Assembly: GCF_938040115.1 (NCBI RefSeq)
Contig: NZ_CALHXD010000108.1
Coordinates: 1 to 17,403, forward strand
Length of the DNA: 17,403 bases
Reading direction: 5' to 3'
Origin: an uncultured Campylobacter sp.
GTDB lineage: Bacteria; Campylobacterota; Campylobacteria; Campylobacterales; Campylobacteraceae
The notes under the pieces were generated by a model. That model had not been told where the DNA came from and did not search any database. It worked only from the letters and a program-made list of their open reading frames with translations. Both the position numbers and the translations under genes were made by a program. Below are positions 1-5,134 of this stretch, piece by piece (positions within the stretch are counted from its first letter, which is position 1; each line of letters opens with the position of its first letter).

Positions 1-193
1 CGGGGTAGAGGTGCATTTTATTTACTATCTCGCCGACTGCTTTTACTACCGCAGGACTCGTGCCGTATGGGTTTTCATTGCTGGCTAGCTTGATGACGTC
101 TTTTGCGTCGATGCCGTATTCGCGTACGACAAGCTCGATAGGTTTGCCCGCTTCGTAGCTTACTAAATTTGCCAAATTTTCGTTAAATTTCAT
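1..193 (-). CDS. hisC: Histidinol-phosphate aminotransferase, N-terminal part (cut by window edge)
   Basis: A pyridoxal-phosphate aminotransferase of class I/II that converts imidazole acetol phosphate and glutamate to histidinol phosphate in histidine synthesis; HisC-type enzymes can also transaminate aromatic precursors. Only the first 64 codons are visible. They start at ATG (193) and continue off the left edge. The translation begins MKFNENLANLVSYEAGKPIE and later carries the hallmark KLASNENPYGTSP segment (residues 36-48), which is the substrate/PLP-site entry of HisC proteins. The PLP lysine lies outside the window. The ATG follows the pheA stop by one base, so the two are probably translationally coupled. 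pheA next to hisC is also the arrangement I recall from C. jejuni, and it makes a role in phenylalanine/tyrosine transamination plausible (inference). Confidence 0.9.
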   Translation of the reverse strand, partial: MKFNENLANLVSYEAGKPIELVVREYGIDAKDVIKLASNENPYGTSPAVVKAVGEIVNKMHLYP

Positions 194-194
194 C

Positions 195-1271
195 TCACTC
201 CTCCCACGCGACGTAGCTTCCTAGCCACGCGATCTCGTGGCCGTAGCTTATCGCTTTTTGTATCGCTTTTTGGACGTTGTCGTCGTCGATGTGCCCCTCG
301 AAATCTATATAAAAATTCGCCTTAAATTCGCGCTGTTTTATCGGGCGGCTCTCTAGTTTGGTTATATTTATACCCTCGTCTCTAAATGCCAAAAGTAGCT
401 CCACTAGCCCGCCCGGACGGTGCTCGGTCTTTGCTAAGATAGACGTTTTATTTCTTTGCGCGCGCTCGTTTTTAAAATCGCTTAATATAAAAAATCTCGT
501 ACGGTTTGCGGCGTTGTCCTCGATCGTCTCAAACAAGATCGGCACGCCGTAAAGCTTGGCTGCGATCTTAGAACAGATGGCGGCCGAATTTGGCTCGCTG
601 CCGGCTAGCTGCGCGGCCTGCGCGGTTGATTTTGCCGGGATAAACTCGACTGATGAAAGCATATGATCGTCTAAAAATTTGCGGCACTGATTGTAGCCTT
701 GCGGGTGCGAGTAGATGCGTTTGATATCCTTTAAATTTTCGCACTTGCTCGCAAAAATATGATGAATATCCATGTAAATTTCAGCCACGACCTTGACGCT
801 ATCAAACCGCCCGAGGCAGTCCAGCGTCGCGCCTACCGCGCCTTCTGTATTATTTTCTATCGGCACGACGCCGTATTTGGCCTCTTTGTGCTTTAGTTTG
901 GTAAAAACCGCCTCGATGCTAGCTAGCGGCAGATATGCGCTCATCGCGCCAAATCGACTCTCCGCGGCTTGGTGCGTGTAGGTGCCCTCAGGCCCTAGAT
1001 AGGCGACTTTTTCCGGCATCTCGAGGTTTCTACTGACGGCGAAAATCTCAAGATAAATCGCCTCAATCGCAGCCTTGTTTAAAAAGGCGGAGTCTTGCCC
1101 CTCTAGGCGGTTTAGGATCGCTCTTTCGCGCTCGGGGCGGTAGATCGCGCTGCCGCTAGTTTGCTTTAGCTCGCCGATCTTTCGTACGAAATTCATGCGC
1201 TCGTTTAGGCGCCTTAGCACCTCGTCGTCGATCTTGTCTATCTCGTTTCTAAGGTCGTTTATGTTTTGCAT
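195..1271 (-). CDS. pheA: Bifunctional chorismate mutase/prephenate dehydratase (P-protein)
   Basis: Cytoplasmic enzyme that turns chorismate into prephenate and then phenylpyruvate for phenylalanine synthesis. The 358 residues match the usual P-protein length and show three modules: an AroQ-type chorismate mutase helix bundle (about 1-85), a prephenate dehydratase domain (about 88-270) beginning KVAYLGPEGTYTH, and an ACT regulatory domain (about 275-355). The catalytic dehydratase TRF motif is at 258-260. The phenylalanine-binding ESRP motif is at 307-310. The other ACT signature, usually GALV, reads GGLV at 287-290. The start ATG has AGGGAG about 5 bases upstream, overlapping the lysA stop. 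The gene lies between lysA and hisC in what looks like one amino acid biosynthesis transcript. Feedback inhibition by phenylalanine is expected from the ACT domain (family knowledge). Confidence 0.96.
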   Translation of the reverse strand: MQNINDLRNEIDKIDDEVLRRLNERMNFVRKIGELKQTSGSAIYRPERERAILNRLEGQDSAFLNKAAIEAIYLEIFAVSRNLEMPEKVAYLGPEGTYTHQAAESRFGAMSAYLPLASIEAVFTKLKHKEAKYGVVPIENNTEGAVGATLDCLGRFDSVKVVAEIYMDIHHIFASKCENLKDIKRIYSHPQGYNQCRKFLDDHMLSSVEFIPAKSTAQAAQLAGSEPNSAAICSKIAAKLYGVPILFETIEDNAANRTRFFILSDFKNERAQRNKTSILAKTEHRPGGLVELLLAFRDEGINITKLESRPIKQREFKANFYIDFEGHIDDDNVQKAIQKAISYGHEIAWLGSYVAWEE

Positions 1272-1280
1272 TTTCGCTCC

Positions 1281-2522
1281 CTAGCCTAAAAATTCGCGCT
1301 CCAGCGCCACTACATCCTCAAAACTCTCGCGGCGCCTAATCAAAAAGTCCTCGCCACCTTTTACCGCGACCTCCGCGGCGCGTCCGCGAGTGTTGTAGTT
1401 GCTACTCATCGCAAAGCCGTATGCGCCGGCTGATTTGATGACGACGAGATCGCCTGGATTTAACGGCGGCAAATTTCGATCTTTTGCGAGAAAGTCTCCG
1501 CTCTCGCAGATCGGTCCAACCACGTCGCAAGGGGTAAATTTGAGCTCCCGAAGCTGCTCGGTCTTGCACTCGCAAAGAGTCTTGCCGCCGCTAAGAGCAA
1601 AAATTTTATGCCTAGCCTGATAGAGGCTTGGGCGTATGAGGTCGTTCATCGCGCCGTCCACGACCACAAAGCGCTTGTTTTTATTAAATTTCTCGTAAAG
1701 CACGCTAGTTAGAAAATATCCCGCGTTGCCGACGATAAAGCGTCCAGGCTCGCAGACTACCGTGACGTCCAGGCCGCTTAAATTTGCTAAAATGCCCTGT
1801 GCGTATTCGTATAGATCAGGCTCGCTCTCGTCGCCGTAAACGATGCCTATGCCGCCGCCGACGTCAAAAAATTTGATGTCGATTTGCGCCGCTTTTAGCT
1901 CGCGAGTCAAATTTGCCACGATCTTTGCCGCTTCGATAACGGGCTTGATGTCGGTTAGCTGCGAGCCGATGTGGCTGTGGATACCGACCGGTTCTAGATG
2001 CGGCGAGTTTTTGGCGTGAAGGTACATTTTTTTCGCCGTTTGAAGATCTACGCCGAATTTATTTTCGTTTAGTCCGGTCGAGATATAGGGGTGAGTCTTA
2101 GCGTCGATGTCTGGATTTACGCGGATGCTGATGCGAGCGGACTTTCCGAGCTGTTTTGCGAGCGTTTCCAGGCGGTTCATCTCGGCTTCGCTTTCTAAAT
2201 TTATCATCAAGATTTCATTTTCCAGCGCAAATTTAAGCTCGTCGTCGCGCTTGCCCACGCCGCTTAGGATTATCTGATAGCTTTTAGCTCCCGCCAGCAA
2301 AGCGCGCCTAACTTCACCCACGCTCACGCAGTCAAATCCGGCCCCAAGCCCGGCTAAAAATTTCAAAACGCTTAAATTTGAGTTTGCCTTAACGGCGTAG
2401 CATACGAGAGATTTTCTAGCGTGAAACGCGTTTTTTAGCGCTTCGTAGCGGTGTGCCATGTAGTCAAAATCGTAAACGTAAAGAGGGGTGCCGTATTTTT
2501 GCGCTAAATTCGTAAAATCCAT
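1281..2522 (-). CDS. lysA: Diaminopimelate decarboxylase
   Basis: PLP enzyme of fold type III that decarboxylates meso-diaminopimelate to lysine, the last step of the pathway. From the ATG at 2522 it is 413 residues. The PLP lysine is in CYAVKANSN (K45). Other family marks are HSHIGSQ, the glycine-rich GGGIGIVYG phosphate loop, EPGRFIVGNAGYF, and CESGDFLAKDR with the active-site cysteine near residue 339. A TTG two codons upstream (2528) is also in frame. I prefer the ATG because AAGG lies 6 bases before it but directly abuts the TTG. It lies 55 bases after lptG and is followed by pheA with an 8-9 base gap, so it is probably co-transcribed with pheA and hisC. Confidence 0.96.
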   Translation of the reverse strand: MDFTNLAQKYGTPLYVYDFDYMAHRYEALKNAFHARKSLVCYAVKANSNLSVLKFLAGLGAGFDCVSVGEVRRALLAGAKSYQIILSGVGKRDDELKFALENEILMINLESEAEMNRLETLAKQLGKSARISIRVNPDIDAKTHPYISTGLNENKFGVDLQTAKKMYLHAKNSPHLEPVGIHSHIGSQLTDIKPVIEAAKIVANLTRELKAAQIDIKFFDVGGGIGIVYGDESEPDLYEYAQGILANLSGLDVTVVCEPGRFIVGNAGYFLTSVLYEKFNKNKRFVVVDGAMNDLIRPSLYQARHKIFALSGGKTLCECKTEQLRELKFTPCDVVGPICESGDFLAKDRNLPPLNPGDLVVIKSAGAYGFAMSSNYNTRGRAAEVAVKGGEDFLIRRRESFEDVVALEREFLG

Positions 2523-2548
2523 AACCAACCTTGTTTAAAAATAGTTAG

Positions 2549-2554
2549 ATTTTA
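2549..2554 (-). promoter_or_regulatory. Possible -10 element ahead of lysA
   Basis: In the 55-base lptG-lysA gap, the minus strand reads TGTAAAAT, which resembles the Campylobacter sigma-70 -10 element. It would place a transcript start about 20 bases before the lysA ATG. No -35-like hexamer is visible at the right distance, although Campylobacter promoters often lack one. Read-through from lptG is equally possible. Confidence 0.25.
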
Positions 2555-2577
2555 CAGAAATTTTGCCTAAATCTCTC

Positions 2578-3639
2578 TTAACGACTCCCAAAACGCAGAT
2601 AAAAAGCGTAAGCACCAAGTAAAATAATCGGTAAAAGCACGCCGACCTCGGGTGAGACGACGCCGTTTCTAGCAAACCTCATCATCACAAAAAGCGCGCC
2701 CCAGACGCAAAGCGAGGCGATCGTGAAGATAAAGCTTTTTAAGGCGAGGTTAAAAAATCGTCCCGTAACCGGCAAAAAATAGTAAATAATAAGCACCATA
2801 AAAGGCGCAAAAAACGGTGCAAAAGCGAGGTTATAAAGCGTGGTTTTGGTCGAATTTAGCCCGATGCCCTCGTCTTTAAACGCCAAAATATAATCCACGG
2901 CATCCGGGATCGTGATCGCCGAGCTCTCCGCTGACGCGCTTTCTATTGTTTTTGGTTTAAAATTTTCAAGCGTTTTTAGCTCGCTTGGCATTTTGATATC
3001 AAGCCCCTTTTCGCCAAGCTTAATATTTTGCGGCAAATTTACGATTTTAGCATTTTTTAAAAGCCACGCATCGTCTATAAACCTCCCGCTTTCGCCAAAG
3101 GTAGCGCTGCGCAAGTTGCTGCCGTTTATGTCAAATATCCGCACGTCTTTAGCCTCGCCGCTAATAGGATTTAGGCTATCCATGTAGACAAATTTGCCTT
3201 CGAATTTTAAGAAAATATCCGAACTCGTACGCGATAAATTCGAGAGTTTCACGATGTTTCGCCCGTACTCGTAGGCGTAGGCAAAAGGCGTGAAATTTAG
3301 CCCGACGTAGATAAACGTGATAGCAAACGCGATGTAAAAAGGCGGTTTTATCAGGCGATTTTTATCTATACCCAGCGCGTAAAAGCTCACGAGCTCGTTG
3401 CTGCGAATCATGCTAAATTTGCTAGTTATCAGCGCAAAAATGAGTGCGAGCGGTAAGACGTAGTTTACCGCCGTAAGCGAGGTGAGGCCGAAGTAAAGCA
3501 GCTTTAGGTTCGCGCTTGCGGGCATGTCTTTTAGGTTGGTTAGGATGTCGATGCCGACGTAAAAAAGCGTGAGCGCGATGAATAAAATCATGAAATATTT
3601 AAAATAAAGCCAGCCGACGTAACGCGCGTAAAGATTCAT
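2578..3639 (-). CDS. lptG: LptF/LptG-family lipopolysaccharide export permease
   Basis: Inner-membrane permease subunit of the Lpt machine that extracts lipopolysaccharide from the membrane and passes it to the periplasmic bridge (YjgP/YjgQ family). The 353 residues fit the family. Three hydrophobic segments lie in the N-terminal third (about 10-32, 48-70 and 97-117). A polar, beta-rich periplasmic region follows at about 120-260, then three more membrane segments in the C-terminal 90 residues. The start ATG (3639) overlaps the stop of the preceding small ORF as ATGA, with AAAAGG 6 bases upstream. The position after rplY and pth matches the order I recall in C. jejuni (Cj0311-Cj0313) and H. 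pylori. Which of LptF or LptG it is cannot be decided from sequence alone; lptG is the usual assignment at this locus. Confidence 0.85.
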   Translation of the reverse strand: MNLYARYVGWLYFKYFMILFIALTLFYVGIDILTNLKDMPASANLKLLYFGLTSLTAVNYVLPLALIFALITSKFSMIRSNELVSFYALGIDKNRLIKPPFYIAFAITFIYVGLNFTPFAYAYEYGRNIVKLSNLSRTSSDIFLKFEGKFVYMDSLNPISGEAKDVRIFDINGSNLRSATFGESGRFIDDAWLLKNAKIVNLPQNIKLGEKGLDIKMPSELKTLENFKPKTIESASAESSAITIPDAVDYILAFKDEGIGLNSTKTTLYNLAFAPFFAPFMVLIIYYFLPVTGRFFNLALKSFIFTIASLCVWGALFVMMRFARNGVVSPEVGVLLPIILLGAYAFYLRFGSR

Positions 3640-3974
3640 TTATGGCCTTTTAAATCAAATTTTGCGCACGCGGGGCAGCGGACAAGAGCAAAGCTCTCAA
3701 AAGTACTAAATTTAAACAGCTCCATTTTTCGCGTGAAATTTAATAAATATAAGACTCTAGACAAAAGACAAGCCTGCGAAAAAACAGCACTTTTCGTAAA
3801 TTTTATAAATTTGCTAGTAAAATTTTTAAGTAAATTTATAAAATTTGCTGTAAAGAAGATTTGGCGCACGGTTTTAAATTTGGACTCTAAATTTAACCAG
3901 TTTTTTAGCGCTTTAAAAAAATCCAAAATTTGACGAAAAACAAAAGCCTTAAATATCAAATTTAACCCGCTCAC
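3636..3974 (-). CDS. Doubtful 112-codon AT-rich ORF between pth and lptG
   Basis: I do not recognise this protein. It would start at GTG (3974), overlapping the pth stop by 4 bases (GTGA), and end by overlapping the lptG start by 4 bases (ATGA), so it exactly fills the gap. AAAAAAGG lies 6 bases before the GTG. Against it, the composition is dominated by F, K, L and N, the base composition is far more AT-rich than the neighbours, and AAATTT occurs 12 times. The C-terminal half has two cysteines as CPAC before a basic end, which is too little to call a zinc site. Its last codons (LKGHK) also supply the lptG ribosome binding site. It may be a translated spacer, a decayed gene or a lineage-specific small protein. 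A reading frame of 66 codons is also open on the opposite strand here, which weakens the coding case. Confidence 0.3.
   Translation of the reverse strand: MSGLNLIFKAFVFRQILDFFKALKNWLNLESKFKTVRQIFFTANFINLLKNFTSKFIKFTKSAVFSQACLLSRVLYLLNFTRKMELFKFSTFESFALVRCPACAKFDLKGHK
3798..3846. repeat. AT-only inverted repeat inside the pth-lptG gap
   Basis: Two perfect 15-base inverted arms, aaattttataaattt (3798-3812) and aaatttataaaattt (3832-3846), are separated by 19 bases. Each arm is itself nearly palindromic. There is no G+C in the arms and no following T-run, so this is not a standard intrinsic terminator. It could form an RNA hairpin between pth and lptG, or a DNA cruciform. Confidence 0.6.
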
Positions 3975-4531
3975 AAAATGCCTTTTTTGGTTGAAAATTT
4001 TTGAGAAACGGCGTCGATGTCGGTTTTTATAAGCTCATTTAGCGCGTTTTCACAGTAGTTCAAAATCTTTTCCAGCCCTTCTTTTTCCTCTGCGTTAAAT
4101 TCGCCAAGCACGTGGCCGGTTACCGCGCTTTCGCCTTTGTGCGCGCTCCTACCGATACCGATACGCACGCGCTCGTAGTCTGCGCCCATTAATGCGTCGA
4201 TTGATTTTAGCCCGTTGTGTCCGCCGTTTCCGCCGCCCTTTTTAAATTTAACGACGCCGAAATTTAAATCAAGATCGTCGTGAATAACGATAACGCGCTC
4301 GGGTTTGTAAAAATCAGCGACGGCTTTTACGCTTCGTCCGCTTAGATTCATAAAAGTTGTCGGTTTTAAAAGAAGTAAATTTTGAAATTTAAATAGCTCG
4401 CCTTGAAATTTGGCCGAGCTTACATCCGTAAAATTTGAGTTTTTGAGTCTATCTATCAGCATAAAGCCGACATTGTGTCTTGTTTTGGAGTACTCGGGAC
4501 CGGGGTTTCCCAGTCCGACTATGAGTATCAA
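3971..4531 (-). CDS. pth: Peptidyl-tRNA hydrolase
   Basis: Cytoplasmic esterase that frees tRNA from peptidyl-tRNA dropped by stalled ribosomes; essential in most bacteria. The 186 residues match the bacterial Pth1 family. Catalytic and binding residues visible are N9 (GLGNPGPEY), H19 (TRHNVG), D85 (HDDLDL) and N106 in GGNGGHNGLKS. The family usually has GGGHGGHNG here; this protein has an asparagine in the first histidine position. The start is TTG (4531) with TAAGG 6 bases upstream, made from the rplY stop codon. No in-frame ATG lies near the conserved start, so TTG is well supported. It follows rplY by 8 bases. A 12-base palindrome covers the ribosome binding site and start (separate entry). 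Confidence 0.96.
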   Translation of the reverse strand: MILIVGLGNPGPEYSKTRHNVGFMLIDRLKNSNFTDVSSAKFQGELFKFQNLLLLKPTTFMNLSGRSVKAVADFYKPERVIVIHDDLDLNFGVVKFKKGGGNGGHNGLKSIDALMGADYERVRIGIGRSAHKGESAVTGHVLGEFNAEEKEGLEKILNYCENALNELIKTDIDAVSQKFSTKKGIL

Positions 4532-4541
4532 GGCTAGCCTT
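4530..4541. promoter_or_regulatory. Palindrome AAGGCTAGCCTT over the pth ribosome binding site and TTG start
   Basis: The 12 bases are a perfect palindrome. In the mRNA they place the Shine-Dalgarno AAGG and the first bases of the TTG start in the two halves of a potential 4-bp stem with loop CUAG. This could lower free initiation at pth and favour re-initiation by ribosomes that finish rplY. A chance palindrome is possible, because the stem is short. Confidence 0.3.
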
Positions 4542-5076
4542 ATTTAGCTTTTATTACGCCTAGAACCGCTACGCGGTCAGCATCGATCATAGTAACGCCC
4601 GCAGGAACGGCTATATCGCGCACTAGGACAGTGTCGTCTATATCAAGACCGCTAACGTCTATGTCGAATGAATTCGGCAAATTTTCAGCCGTGCATTTTA
4701 CGGCTAAGCGTCTTTTTGAGATGATCAAAACGCCTTTATTTTTTAGACCCACAGGAGTTCCATAAGGTTTAACCGGAATCATATACTTTGAGACGACGCC
4801 TGGAAGCGCAACCTTTAAATCAACGTGCTTTAGCGCGTTTGTCACAGGGTCTTTTTGGTATTCGACTACTACGACTTTTAAGGTTTTTCCGCCTACTTTT
4901 ACGTCAAACGCAAGGCTCTCTTTTTTGCGAACCTCTTTTATAAAATCGTTGATTTTAAAAGCGGCTTGCACATTCTCTAATCCCTTGCCGTAAATGTTGG
5001 CGATTAGATAACCATCTCTTCTCAAGGCTTTTGACGCCTTTTTACCGATACTCTCTCTAACGATACCTTCTAACAT
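4540..5076 (-). CDS. rplY: Large-subunit ribosomal protein bL25 (Ctc/TL5 type)
   Basis: Binds 5S rRNA in the central protuberance of the 50S subunit. At 178 residues it is the long Ctc/TL5 form, with the N-terminal 5S-binding domain (about 1-90, starting MLEGIVRESIGKKASKALRR) plus a C-terminal beta domain (about 95-178, containing VDLKVALPGVV and ISKRRLAVKCTAENLP), rather than the short E. coli type. In Bacillus the long form is a general stress protein; whether that applies here is unknown. ATG at 5076 has AAAGGA 6 bases upstream. The 58-base gap before it holds a palindrome and a weak promoter-like sequence. pth follows closely, a very common pairing of translation genes. Confidence 0.96.
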   Translation of the reverse strand: MLEGIVRESIGKKASKALRRDGYLIANIYGKGLENVQAAFKINDFIKEVRKKESLAFDVKVGGKTLKVVVVEYQKDPVTNALKHVDLKVALPGVVSKYMIPVKPYGTPVGLKNKGVLIISKRRLAVKCTAENLPNSFDIDVSGLDIDDTVLVRDIAVPAGVTMIDADRVAVLGVIKAK

Positions 5077-5105
5077 CGTTTTCCTTTCTTGAAAAATAGA
5101 AGCCG

Positions 5106-5111
5106 ATGATA
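5106..5111 (-). promoter_or_regulatory. Possible -10 element for rplY
   Basis: On the minus strand TATCAT lies about 30 bases before the rplY ATG, directly downstream of an AT palindrome. No -35-like sequence is visible 17 bases upstream. The 58-base gap is the largest break between tal and pth, so a transcript start here is reasonable but unproven. Confidence 0.25.
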
Positions 5112-5114
5112 CCC

Positions 5115-5130
5115 AAATTTATATAAATTT
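5115..5130. repeat. Perfect 16-base AT palindrome ahead of rplY
   Basis: The sequence aaatttatataaattt reads the same on both strands. It lies 4 bases beyond the pilT-like stop codon and just upstream of the putative rplY -10 element. It could be an operator-like site or a simple product of the AAATTT-rich spacers seen elsewhere in this window. Confidence 0.55.
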
Positions 5131-5134
5131 CGCC

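Noticed and set aside
917..926. Frequent CTAG and GCTAGC words (for example near 84, 605, 919, 4532, 5869, 10420, 15014, 16260)
   Set aside because: CTAG is rare in many bacteria, so its abundance drew attention, but the copies fall inside codons for Leu, Ala and Ser without spacing or flanking similarity. It looks like a codon-usage property of the genome and not a repeat family.
2526..2528. TTG as the start of lysA
   Set aside because: The Shine-Dalgarno AAGG directly touches this TTG, while it is correctly spaced for the ATG two codons later, which also matches the family N-terminus.
3733..3933. Plus-strand frame of 66 codons in the pth-lptG gap
   Set aside because: Antisense to the transcript, no good ribosome binding site, and the same F/K-rich composition expected from AAATTT repeats read on either strand.
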